Positions 52,391-59,985 of a stretch of 64,000 nucleotides of DNA are shown here, in pieces. Source of the DNA: Dictyobacter formicarum (GTDB lineage: Bacteria; Chloroflexota; Ktedonobacteria; Ktedonobacterales; Ktedonobacteraceae); assembly GCF_016587435.1 (NCBI RefSeq), contig NZ_BNJJ01000022.1, positions 62,001 to 126,000 of the forward strand, read 5' to 3'. The position numbers and the translations under genes were made by a program. How positions within the stretch are numbered: the stretch's first letter is position 1; each line of letters opens with the position of its first letter. The notes under the pieces are model-generated. The model did no database searches. It was not told the origin of the DNA and saw nothing but the letters and a program-made list of their open reading frames with translations.

Positions 52391-53364
52391 TCTGCCACCT
52401 CCTCATACGCCTGCTGCTCGTGCATAGCCTGGTTCAGCGCGTCGGTGCACTTGTCGCAGAACTTCAACCCGGTTACTTCCCCTTCATAGCCCATCAGCTG
52501 AAGCGTAATAGCGCAGAGCTCACGAATGGCCCGATCCGAGGAAACTGCCGGATGCTCAAGGCTCGCAATATGCTGATTGAGGCATTCGCCAAAAACCTTG
52601 CTCCAATGCACGGGCTGATAGACCACTTCCTCCGCATCGCGATAGAGGGCTTTGAGATAGGCAAGAGGCGTCGGATTGTTCGGCGTGTGTAACACCTTAT
52701 TGGGCAGGATGCCCAGGATAGGAGGCTGCTGATCTGGACGCCGCTGATAGCGTTTCTTCAAATCCTCCTTCAGCTGGTAGTATGATTGCCAGTCCAGCTC
52801 GGTCGGCTCAAAGGGAATCAGGATTCCATCGATGGCATCCCACAGAGCAAATGTGATGTCATCCTCTGTGCTAGCATCAGCATCAACGATCACATAATCG
52901 ATACTTTGGGGCGGAGTTCCAAATTCTTCATCCGTCGTAGCTTCAAGATGGAAAATGCCGAGATTAACCTTATCGTTCTTCCACCATGAGAACCGCTGCT
53001 CGAACGGGAGGGGTGGAGTGAGTGCGGCACGCAAATCCTCGATCATGTCTTTGATCAAGGAAGGATAGCGCTCTTTCCGGATAAAATCATTGATATCCTC
53101 ATGATCCCGGCTCCCGGCAATGAGCCAGAGGCGTTTGCGCACCTGCCTGGCCGCGCTCTTGAATGGCACCCCATTGATGATGCACTCCTTTAGTGTCGCA
53201 TCAAAGTGGCGTTGCCGGTTTTCAAGAATATCATCATTCGCCTGTTCCGACCCATCTATCAGCAATACCGAGCAGCCCAGTGCTGCCAGGGCCTGGGCGA
53301 ATTCACGTGCATAGAGTGATTTCCCCACGCCGCCCTTTTTCGACTTGATTTGTATTACACGCAT
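52387..53364 (-). CDS. ParA-type partition ATPase
   Basis: A 325-residue deviant-Walker ATPase with KKGGVGKS at 9-16, LLIDGSEQAN (34-43) and VIVDADASTEDD around 165. The second motif differs from the usual DxDPQGN. The C-terminal helices carry a CDKC pair. It would pattern ATP-bound dimers on the nucleoid to position the replicon. AAAGGA precedes the ATG. A 22-bp perfect palindrome lies 48 bp upstream and a second one 194 bp upstream. Confidence 0.85.
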   Translation of the reverse strand: MRVIQIKSKKGGVGKSLYAREFAQALAALGCSVLLIDGSEQANDDILENRQRHFDATLKECIINGVPFKSAARQVRKRLWLIAGSRDHEDINDFIRKERYPSLIKDMIEDLRAALTPPLPFEQRFSWWKNDKVNLGIFHLEATTDEEFGTPPQSIDYVIVDADASTEDDITFALWDAIDGILIPFEPTELDWQSYYQLKEDLKKRYQRRPDQQPPILGILPNKVLHTPNNPTPLAYLKALYRDAEEVVYQPVHWSKVFGECLNQHIASLEHPAVSSDRAIRELCAITLQLMGYEGEVTGLKFCDKCTDALNQAMHEQQAYEEVAE

Positions 53365-53411
53365 ATATGAGTCCTTTCTTCTCGTTCAGGGAGGGGCTAC
53401 CGTGCAGATGG

Positions 53412-53433
53412 TTTTGACTTCGCGAAGTCAAAA
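53412..53433. promoter_or_regulatory. Partition-site candidate 1: TTTTGACTTCGCGAAGTCAAAA
   Basis: A perfect 22-bp palindrome, 48 bp upstream of parA, in the position of a ParB-binding site or autoregulatory operator. The 14-bp core GACTTCGCGAAGTC recurs at 53558-53583 and 55610-55653. Confidence 0.6.
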
Positions 53434-53557
53434 GACACGTTCCAGACCACAGCTTTGAAATGCCACAATTTTTCTTCTATTGTTCATGCGAAGGATCGAG
53501 TTACTACCTTTGGAAAATACCCCACCTCTATACAATGCCCTTCAGTGCTTACGCGCA

Positions 53558-53583
53558 CTTTTTGACTTCGCGAAGTCAAAAAG
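53558..53583. promoter_or_regulatory. Partition-site candidate 2 (26-bp palindrome)
   Basis: A perfect palindrome with the same core. Its surroundings (53511-53600) are about 80% like 55571-55660, so the whole block was duplicated. The TIR genes lie between the copies. Confidence 0.6.
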
Positions 53584-53725
53584 AACAGCATTTCATAGTT
53601 CTTATTCTACCGTTTCAAAAACCCATCTGGCAATGCCCCTCTCCTCCTCGCCGATCTACAGCATATTCGATGGCGGGGTACTTATATCCCTCCGTTCCAT
53701 AACCAGCGTCTCCTGAAGTTCATAA

Positions 53726-54571
53726 CTATGCATCTTCTGGTGCCTCCGCCTTCTTCAAATCGCGCAGTAAGCGCTCAAAAGCTCTCTGATACTCGTGAGG
53801 ATCTGCCCAATGGGTAAAATCACCAATGTGACGGCTCCGGCGCAATTTCGCCGCCCACGCTTCGGAAGTCTGCAACACCTGGTCATCCAACCGAACTGGA
53901 AAGAGGACTTCCCGCTGCTGGCGCTGCTCTTTCTCTAGCGCCGCTTCCACTTCATCTTCCACCCAGGAACTGGCAAGAGCATGTTCCGAAAGGAGCAGCA
54001 ACAACTTCTCATGCACATGGATCGCTTCATCAATGCGAGCGCGGATTTTGTCGCCGATCTTCATGTCTTCAGAAGCGAACCAACAGCGCACACCATGATC
54101 CTGCAAGTCGGAGTGCAGGCGACGGGCCAACATTCCATCGTTGTTGGCGTAACTGATAAAACAGGAATGGTACTGTATTGGCGACATCATTTGTGCACGA
54201 TAGATAACAATCCACTCATCGGGGACACCAGTCCCGCGCAAAAAGTGCATAGCTCTGCTATCCTGAGGTAGGTATACTGAGTGTAGCTGAACGAGAGATG
54301 GCCCTTTGTGATTAATCTCAACAATTCCTTTGGCAGTGCGAAGGTCATTGTTGGCAAAAACTGTCTGCGCAAGAACGGCTCCCCTGAGGATGGCTCCGCT
54401 GAGATTGGCTTCGCTGAGATTGGCTTCGCTGAGATTGGCTCCGCTGAGATTGACTTCGCTAAGATTAGCTCCTCTGAGATCAGGGTGACGTACGTGGGGA
54501 TGTTGTTTCCGCTGCAGGTTCCAGGCTCGAACGCTTTGTCGCAGGATGGCGAGCAGTTCTGCATTGGCCAT
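53726..54571 (-). CDS. Pentapeptide-repeat TIR protein
   Basis: A 281-residue protein. The N-terminal part has pentapeptide repeats (LRGANLSEVNLSGANLSEAN..., about 30-70) that form a square-sided solenoid. Residues 130-281 form a TIR domain: SCFISYANNDGMLARRLHSDL, WFASEDMKIGDKI, LLLLSEHALASSWVEDEVE with the conserved glutamate. TIR domains in bacteria often cut NAD+ as the killing step of anti-phage immunity. The ATG at 54571 follows GAGGGAG; an ATG at 54592 overlaps the upstream TIR stop. It is coupled to that gene. Confidence 0.78.
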   Translation of the reverse strand: MANAELLAILRQSVRAWNLQRKQHPHVRHPDLRGANLSEVNLSGANLSEANLSEANLSGAILRGAVLAQTVFANNDLRTAKGIVEINHKGPSLVQLHSVYLPQDSRAMHFLRGTGVPDEWIVIYRAQMMSPIQYHSCFISYANNDGMLARRLHSDLQDHGVRCWFASEDMKIGDKIRARIDEAIHVHEKLLLLLSEHALASSWVEDEVEAALEKEQRQQREVLFPVRLDDQVLQTSEAWAAKLRRSRHIGDFTHWADPHEYQRAFERLLRDLKKAEAPEDA

Positions 54572-54588
54572 AGGTGTTTCTCCCTCTT

Positions 54589-55323
54589 TCATCGATGCAA
54601 ATCACGCGCGAGTCGGTGGAATGCCTGGGTATACGCCATATCATCTTGCCATCGGCGGAAATCTCCGATATAGCGTTGTCTCACAGCTATCGCCCATGAC
54701 TTGTACGTTTGCAAAACGTGATCATCCAGGCGGATGGGGAACAGGAGAAACGTGCCTTGTTGCATATGTTCCCGGTCCAGCGCTGCCTCCACTTCTTCCT
54801 CGACCCAACGACTCCCAATGGCATGCTCAGAGAGGACAATGAGGAGCTTGTCATTATTCTGTATCGCCTCATAAATGTTGTCGCGGAGCTTGTCACCCGT
54901 TTTCAGGTCATGGGGAGCAAACCAGCAGGGAACGCCGCTGCTGTGGAGGTCGGCATACAGCTTCTCGGCAAACGCCTGATCTTCGGTCGCGTAACTCAAG
55001 ACGCAGGAATGATACTCGGAAGACGTGTGCAGTTGCTGAGTAGGGGCCGGTGCTGGCGATGGCGAGGCAATCTTTTCTTGCCTTGGTTGTATCGGGAGGG
55101 AAGCCGATGCCTCCCGGCGAGCCTGCCACACGGAAACCCCAATACCGAGGGCAACAGCCACGAAAAAAGCAGGGAAAGCAAAACGCAAATAGGGAGCAAT
55201 GGCTGGTGGAATAGTGCTGGTGGCGAGATTACCGAGGATACTCGCAAGCGCAGACAAGACCCCACCCAAAACGATGAGCAGAATGGTCACCGATGCTCGC
55301 GGCGGCGATGATGGTGAGGACAT
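54589..55323 (-). CDS. Membrane-anchored TIR protein
   Basis: A 244-residue protein with two transmembrane segments (about 13-35 and 45-65), a proline-rich linker and a C-terminal TIR domain (SCVLSYATEDQAFAEKLYADL, WFAPHDLKTGDKLRD, LLIVLSEHAIGSRWVEEEVE). The TIR half is closely similar to that of the next gene, so they arose by duplication. The ATG at 55323 follows AGGAGAAAGGA. A membrane TIR with a soluble TIR partner suggests a two-part sensor-effector pair. Confidence 0.78.
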   Translation of the reverse strand: MSSPSSPPRASVTILLIVLGGVLSALASILGNLATSTIPPAIAPYLRFAFPAFFVAVALGIGVSVWQARREASASLPIQPRQEKIASPSPAPAPTQQLHTSSEYHSCVLSYATEDQAFAEKLYADLHSSGVPCWFAPHDLKTGDKLRDNIYEAIQNNDKLLIVLSEHAIGSRWVEEEVEAALDREHMQQGTFLLFPIRLDDHVLQTYKSWAIAVRQRYIGDFRRWQDDMAYTQAFHRLARDLHR

Positions 55324-55609
55324 ACGAATCCTTTCTCCTCGCACAAAACAACAAATTGATACACACTCTTCAATATATTAAACGATGAGAACGACTGAAT
55401 ATAAGCGGCTCGTTTTTAAATTTGATATCGCGTAAGATGAGTTTGCTTGAAAATGAAAAACAAGCGAATGAGATGGGATACACTTTACCAGACACCACAC
55501 CCCTTCGCGGGAAGCTGCCCGATTTATGTGTTAAGTGTCTATCATTCATCGATGGACTTAAATTAATATCTGCGAAAAATACCACGCTTATACGATGTCC
55601 TTGAGTATT

Positions 55610-55653
55610 AATGCGGCACTTTTTGACTTCGCGAAGTCAAAAAGTGCCGCATT
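55610..55653. promoter_or_regulatory. Partition-site candidate 3 (44-bp perfect palindrome)
   Basis: Same 14-bp core as the two palindromes by parA, here extended to a perfect 44-bp palindrome by GCGGCAC/GTGCCGC. It lies on the far side of the TIR genes in a copy of the 53511-53600 region. Confidence 0.6.
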
Positions 55654-56050
55654 TCATATTACCCCTGGCGCACAAAGTCTGAGCGTAAATGGTAAAGTGA
55701 TTATCATGGACACTCATCCATCGGAAACTTTTTCAACAGGCTGATTCGTTTTTTTGCATTATCTGAGATAAAGGCAGCTCTTCTTCAGTAAGCCCTTCAC
55801 CTTGTTTATTTGTCCACTCCGTTTTTGTGAAGCAACAGAAGGAGTGCTTCCAAATCCCCGCCTGTGTAGATCTCCGCTAAAAGCAGCAGGTTGTTCTTGA
55901 GGAATGCCAGTAAATAGATCATCAAAAGGGATATGTTACAAACATTTTGTAGACTCTTGCTCGTTTTATACGCCCATTTAATTATCAAAGTTTCCGCTCA
56001 TAGAATTCCTGGTACTTTCCCCGAAATCTTGCTCACTCGTTGAGCGTAGT

Positions 56051-56184
56051 GGACACCTTTTCAGGGAAAGATTGCCCTTCCCAAATCTGATGTGTTCTGA
56101 TCTGTTTCCTCTGTTCATCGCGCTTCCCAGGCCGATTGTTAGGTGAGCACAATTTCAGGGAAAAACGGACACCTTTTCAGGGAA
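56051..56184 (+). repeat. Two GGACACCTTTTCAGGGAA repeats
   Basis: 18-bp direct repeats at 56051-56068 and 56167-56184, with a further TTTCAGGG at 56153. Such words resemble ends of transposons of the Tn7/IS21 kinds, but no transposase is beside them. Confidence 0.5.
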
Positions 56185-56224
56185 TGTACCAATTCCGACA
56201 TTTACATGTGTTGAATTCACGTAG

Positions 56225-56260
56225 AGTTGTGAGATAAAAATATATAGTATATTCACAACT
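56225..56260. promoter_or_regulatory. AGTTGTGA...TCACAACT inverted repeat, motif copy 2
   Basis: Arms of 8 bp are separated by AT-rich DNA containing TATATAGTATAT. It is related to the TGTTGTGAGA motif upstream of 57325 and at 58941. Confidence 0.45.
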
Positions 56261-56308
56261 TTTCTTAGCGAGAGAAACTACACTGGTGCGACCTCTGTAT
56301 TGACGGGC

Positions 56309-57325
56309 TTATAAGCTCGGCCAGGGCTCGCTACCGCGCTCCTGCTTCTCCTCATCCTGGGGGCTGCGCCCATCTATCCGCCCCATCTGGATCGTATATT
56401 GCGCTCCGTCGCTCTCCTCCTGCCACCGATATTTGAGGTACGGGCCGTAAATGATGCCTTCAAAAAGATCCACGCCGGGGGGAATATCCTTCCCCTTACG
56501 AAGATAGGCCCGCGCCTCTTGACTCAACCTCACTTTCTCAATATAGAAGGACTCAAACCATCCTATCGCCGGACTGATGGCGGCGCGGATCGTCTTTATG
56601 TGCGCGTTAAATGCGTCGAGCTGGCGGCGCGCCGCCTGGCTATCGCCATAGATGTGCCGGTGATCTATCCTCTTAATTGGGTTGTCCTGGTACTCCGCTC
56701 GGATCGCGTCGAGTTGATCGCGTACTGTCTCCTCGGTAGGTCCAGTCACACGGAGCAAGGCTGCTGTTTGGTGCTCCCCGTTCTCGTCCTGCCTGGTTGG
56801 CGCGGGCGGTCGCATGCTGGCGGCTTCCTGGCGCTGCTGCTCCACGGCTGCGCGTAGCTCTGCGAACAGGTGCTCGTCTGGGGCAAGCAGGCTCGCGGCC
56901 ATTTCCAGCGCTGTCCCGGCGGCCTCCAGCTTGGCCAAGAGTCGAGCGCGGCGGATCGCTAAGAACGTTGCTAAAATATGGTCGCGGTGTTTGTGGTCTG
57001 CGTAGACTGTCCATAGGAACGATTTGAGCGCCGCCTCCTGCTCACTCATCGCCACACCTGGATCATCCTGGCTGGCGTCCAGCGCGGCGACGAGGGCCTG
57101 AAGCTGCTCGACCTTGGCGGCGATAAGATGGCGATAATTCCGCGCTTCTTGCATCTGGATATCAAGCGCGTGTGCATCGCCTGGGCGGAATTTCAATCGG
57201 CCTTTCTGGCTCCTGGGAATACGGCGCTCTTTGGCGATATCGAGTTGCTCAGGCGTCCGGCGTGGTCGTCCTGGGCGGCGGCGGTGCGGCGGTTGACCAT
57301 CGCCCTGAGAGGTCTTTTTCGGCAT
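56309..57325 (-). CDS. Hypothetical protein with AT-hook-like N-terminus
   Basis: A 338-residue protein. The N-terminus (HRRRPGRPRRTPEQ) contains a GRP core flanked by arginines, an AT-hook-like DNA-binding motif. The middle is a long helical region (VEQLQALVAALD..., RARLLAKLEAAGTALEMAASLL). The C-terminus is mixed. No family is recognised. A TGTTGTGAGA-TATATT promoter-like motif lies 41-64 bp upstream of the start. Confidence 0.55.
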   Translation of the reverse strand: MPKKTSQGDGQPPHRRRPGRPRRTPEQLDIAKERRIPRSQKGRLKFRPGDAHALDIQMQEARNYRHLIAAKVEQLQALVAALDASQDDPGVAMSEQEAALKSFLWTVYADHKHRDHILATFLAIRRARLLAKLEAAGTALEMAASLLAPDEHLFAELRAAVEQQRQEAASMRPPAPTRQDENGEHQTAALLRVTGPTEETVRDQLDAIRAEYQDNPIKRIDHRHIYGDSQAARRQLDAFNAHIKTIRAAISPAIGWFESFYIEKVRLSQEARAYLRKGKDIPPGVDLFEGIIYGPYLKYRWQEESDGAQYTIQMGRIDGRSPQDEEKQERGSEPWPSL

Positions 57326-57365
57326 GAGCGTCTTCCTTCCTGCTATTTGCTAAGGTTGTGTGGCG

Positions 57366-57389
57366 AAAATAATATAGCCTCTCACAACA
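57366..57389 (-). promoter_or_regulatory. TGTTGTGAGA-TATATTATT motif, copy 3
   Basis: It reads TGTTGTGAGAGGCTATATTATT on the minus strand about 41 bp upstream of gene 57325, in the right place and direction for a promoter. Confidence 0.5.
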
Positions 57390-57581
57390 GTATACACGGA
57401 CAAAAAACGCTCTTGTAGCGCAAATATTATCGATCGGCTTTGTTCTTCTCTGGCCAGTCGCCAGGTTCTTTCTCATCTTTCAGACTGCTGCAATCATCTG
57501 TTTCACCATTATTCCCCTATCCAATGCCATAAGAACGCAAGCGATCTCGCTAATTGGAAAGGGCGCACTTTGCAGAAGGCA

Positions 57582-57618
57582 GAGCATCAGAGACCATATA
57601 ACATGGTCTCTGATGCTC
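57582..57618. terminator. Perfect 16-bp stem hairpin
   Basis: GAGCATCAGAGACCAT pairs perfectly with ATGGTCTCTGATGCTC around a 5-base loop, 40 bp past the end of gene 57658-58083. Confidence 0.65.
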
Positions 57619-57657
57619 TCTCCTCAACTATCCGACTTGCTCAGCCTGCTAGTTGGA

Positions 57658-58083
57658 TTAATGCCGACCTCGTTCGAGTTGGGCGCGTGGGCTCAATCTT
57701 CCATCTGGCATTCTCTTGGCAGGGTATAACTCGCTATCATCCAGCGGTAATAGGGCATACACAGCCTCATACAGCTCATCATAATATGACCCATCCCCGA
57801 GCTGACGATTTCGAGCCTCCCAGCCCACAATACGAGTAATACGTGGTTTGAATTGCCGATAGAGCGCCTGTTCTGAATCGTAGTCAATGGTACAACTTAC
57901 TTTTGCTGCATCCTCAATGATCTGCCGTACTTCTGCATCTATTCCTATCGCCTCTTTTATTATCGGATTGGCATAGATCGATGTGAGAATATTCTCCTTT
58001 GCGGTGTTACCTCCGCTTCGTCGCCGATAGACTTGTGGATAGTGCCAGATACCATTTACAAACTGTGCTGATTCAATCATCAT
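57658..58083 (-). CDS. Hypothetical protein
   Basis: A 141-residue protein of unknown family (GIDAEVRQIIEDAAKVSCTIDYDSEQALYRQF, YYDELYEAVYALLPL). Two ATG codons follow an AAGGGG site. It is flanked by a terminator and the nested-hairpin element. Confidence 0.5.
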   Translation of the reverse strand: MMIESAQFVNGIWHYPQVYRRRSGGNTAKENILTSIYANPIIKEAIGIDAEVRQIIEDAAKVSCTIDYDSEQALYRQFKPRITRIVGWEARNRQLGDGSYYDELYEAVYALLPLDDSELYPAKRMPDGRLSPRAQLERGRH

Positions 58084-58242
58084 TTTTCAACCCCTTTTTA
58101 AGCTTATGATCATTTACACTGCATCAATTCATATATATATTATAAAATGCTATGCCGCAAGGCTCTTTTAGAGTGTGTCTGATTAGCATGATCATCGCCT
58201 GCAGCCTGCCTGAGCTTTCGCACCTGCGGTGCTCAGGAGTCA

Positions 58243-58298
58243 TTTCAGTGTTGGTGCAACAGGTGCGCGGATGCGCACCTGTTGCACCAACACTGAAA
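58243..58298. repeat. 26-bp perfect hairpin
   Basis: 58243-58268 and 58273-58298 are exact inverse complements with only GGAT between (inner end AGGTGCGC/GCGCACCT). Confidence 0.8.
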
Positions 58299-58339
58299 AA
58301 GAGCGTGGGGACGCCTGCGTTCCCCAGGCCCAGGGGCAC

Positions 58340-58367
58340 TCTGATTCCCAGCATGCTGGGAATCAGA
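58340..58367. repeat. 28-bp perfect palindrome
   Basis: Reads TCTGATTCCCAGCA and its complement without a loop. It forms part of the right end of the nested-hairpin element. Confidence 0.8.
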
Positions 58368-58792
58368 CACTCTCTTAGATGCCCTCAGCGTGGCCTGAGC
58401 GTGCGCTGAGAGGCCCTTGCGCGCTCCTTGCCCTAGAGGGGGCTTGCCAGATGAGCCAGGTCTTTCTATTGATGCCGCGTTGCCGCAGAGTAGGCGGGAA
58501 TCTGCGTCAAAGCATAGCGCTGCTCTGAGGTTAAATACACTGGGGTCTTTGAGGAATACGACATAGAGCACAACACCCTCCACATCTCCATGATATCTGT
58601 GCTTGTCTTATCACAGGTTCCTGAAGTATGTCAAAGAATTGACATGCCCACAGGACAGAAATGCCTGAAACCGCGCTTAGCGGGGAAAAGAGGGGCGCGA
58701 ATCAGCCATTTCCATCCTTAGCGGGGAAAATGGTACGGAAAAATGTCGTGACCCCAAAAAGGGATTCGGTACGGGCTTATCGCTGTCCTTGT

Positions 58793-58858
58793 GTGACGCT
58801 TGGCCAACAGTCACGGGTGCGCAGTCTGGCCGGCAGAGTGAGTGAGCGCGCTGGTCAC
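58793..58858. repeat. GTGAC-N12-GTCAC palindrome cluster 10
   Basis: A perfect unit at 58793-58814 (centre TTGGCCAA), a 23-bp gap, then GTGAG-N11-GTCAC at 58838-58858. Isolated GTGAC words occur at 58748 and 58888. Confidence 0.75.
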
Positions 58859-58940
58859 ATGGCTGGACACAGGATCTCTTTGGGCATGTGACCATTTCCT
58901 CATCCCGCTGCCTGAGACGATCAAGGATGCAGCGGCTTAA

Positions 58941-58975
58941 TGTTGTGAGAATATAATTATTTTTTTCTCACAACA
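58941..58975. promoter_or_regulatory. TGTTGTGAGA-N15-TCTCACAACA operator, copy 4
   Basis: 10-bp perfect inverted arms at 58941-58950 and 58966-58975 enclose ATATAATTATTTTTT. It is the most complete copy of the motif and has the look of a repressor operator over a -10 box. Confidence 0.6.
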
Positions 58976-59089
58976 ATTTTGAGCGCAAAAAACGAGCAGG
59001 CCCGCGCAGGTGTTTGCGCTTGCTCACGAGCAGATACCTGGATGCATGACGCGGGGGGATGTGAGCACGGTGGCCGCCTGGCGCTCATC

Positions 59090-59155
59090 GTGACTGCTGG
59101 CTGGTGGTCACGACGGCGCGTTGCAGCTGCGCGTGTGACGCGGCACATTCGTCAC
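59090..59155. repeat. GTGAC-N12-GTCAC palindrome cluster 11
   Basis: A unit at 59090-59111, a 23-bp gap with TTGCAGCTGC, then GTGAC-N11-GTCAC at 59135-59155. It lies just past the 3' end of the membrane Mrr gene. Confidence 0.8.
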
Positions 59156-59195
59156 GAGTGGATCTCCATGATTGCTTGGGGTCACGGAGAGGAGG

Positions 59196-59930
59196 TCAAC
59201 TCCAGATGGCGGCCGAGGGTTGGTGGAGGGCAATATCGCGCAGGGCCTGCCCCAGCTCATAGCGTTTATACTTGAGCAGATACTCGATTCTGCGCCCATC
59301 AATCATATGCACCTTCATTTTCCCAAGGAAGCCACTCAGCGCTGCGGGAGTATAGGATGAGGTGGTGACAAAGTAGCCATACACGGCCTTTTGCAAGACG
59401 ATGGCGCCATAAAACTCCCGCAGCTCCGCATGAGGGACATGGTGATCCTGAGCATAGAATTTGCTTTGTACTGCCACCAGACATCCGACATGGTTGAGCA
59501 ACTTGGCGTCAACTCCCTGGTCACTGCTCCCTCCGCAGTGCTGAAGAAAGCGATGTTCCGGCGCTGCGCACATGACCAGCGCAGCGCTAAAAATTTCAAA
59601 CTGACGAGCGTTCATGAGCTGATAGATCTCATTGAGGGACCGTGGCACATAGGGGAGAGAATCATCAGTTGGCACGCTCCAGACAGGAGCAACAGCGGTA
59701 GGCGTAGAAGAGGGGCGAGCAGGTGTGGTAGACGTGCTGAGCGGCAGGAAAAACAAGATCACGGCGAAGGGAACCGCAATCATGCACGAGAGCAGAGCTA
59801 CAACCTGGAGTAGCGGCCCAAGCAGTGCCCAGGACAACACAACGATGATAGGAAGTGCCAGGAGTGCGAGCCCGAGCCCATGCCGGGCTCGTATGCGGAT
59901 GCTGGCTCGCTTTCTCATTCTAAAGAGCAT
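59196..59930 (-). CDS. Membrane-anchored Mrr-type nuclease
   Basis: A 244-residue protein. Two hydrophobic helices (about 19-37 and 40-64) anchor it. A C-terminal restriction-endonuclease-like domain follows from residue 100: QFEIFSAAL (E112), SSDQGVDAKLL (D141), LVAVQSKFYA (Q155-x-K157) and YFVTTSSYTPAA. This is the Mrr PD-(D/E)xK site on a membrane stalk, as in several phage-defence proteins that cut DNA on entry. The ATG at 59930 follows GGAGG. It lies just downstream of the Argonaute gene. Confidence 0.75.
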   Translation of the reverse strand: MLFRMRKRASIRIRARHGLGLALLALPIIVVLSWALLGPLLQVVALLSCMIAVPFAVILFFLPLSTSTTPARPSSTPTAVAPVWSVPTDDSLPYVPRSLNEIYQLMNARQFEIFSAALVMCAAPEHRFLQHCGGSSDQGVDAKLLNHVGCLVAVQSKFYAQDHHVPHAELREFYGAIVLQKAVYGYFVTTSSYTPAALSGFLGKMKVHMIDGRRIEYLLKYKRYELGQALRDIALHQPSAAIWS

Positions 59931-59985
59931 GTAATACCTCCATGCAGACATGCAAATAGATCAACATCTACTTCTGCTTTCTTCT

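Larger units (their letters stand above)
55324..56308. other. Gene-poor stretch with palindrome and transposon-end-like repeats
   Basis: It holds the 44-bp palindrome (55610-55653), a weak 60-residue plus-strand frame ending in that repeat, two copies of GGACACCTTTTCAGGGAA (56051-56068, 56167-56184) and a TGTTGTGAGA-like inverted repeat at 56225-56260. Confidence 0.55.
58171..58380. mobile_element. Nested-hairpin element with related terminal inverted repeats
   Basis: GAGTGTGTCTGATT...AGCATG at 58171-58190 is inverted at the right end as GAGAGTGTCTGATTCCCAGCATG. Inside lie a 26-bp perfect stem with a 4-base loop (58243-58298) and a 28-bp perfect palindrome (58340-58367). The 210-bp, non-coding layout fits a MITE. 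Confidence 0.5.
58084..59195. other. Gene-poor stretch with palindromic elements
   Basis: A minus-strand frame at 58245-58583 (FLKDPSVFNLRAALCFDADSRLL...) could be a transposase remnant but could not be assigned. Present here are the nested-hairpin element, palindrome clusters 10 and 11 and the fourth TGTTGTGAGA motif. Confidence 0.5.

Noticed and set aside
55437..55604. 55-residue plus-strand frame ending before the 44-bp palindrome
   Set aside because: It has no ribosome site; the equivalent stretch at 53.5 kb is not open in the same way, so coding is doubtful.
58245..58583. 112-residue minus-strand frame as a functional gene
   Set aside because: It spans the long hairpin and palindrome; only its first part looks protein-like and could be a transposase remnant.
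4263..59155. 12/23 spacing as recombination signal sequences
   Set aside because: The numbers match by chance; there is no heptamer-nonamer structure and no RAG-like transposase.
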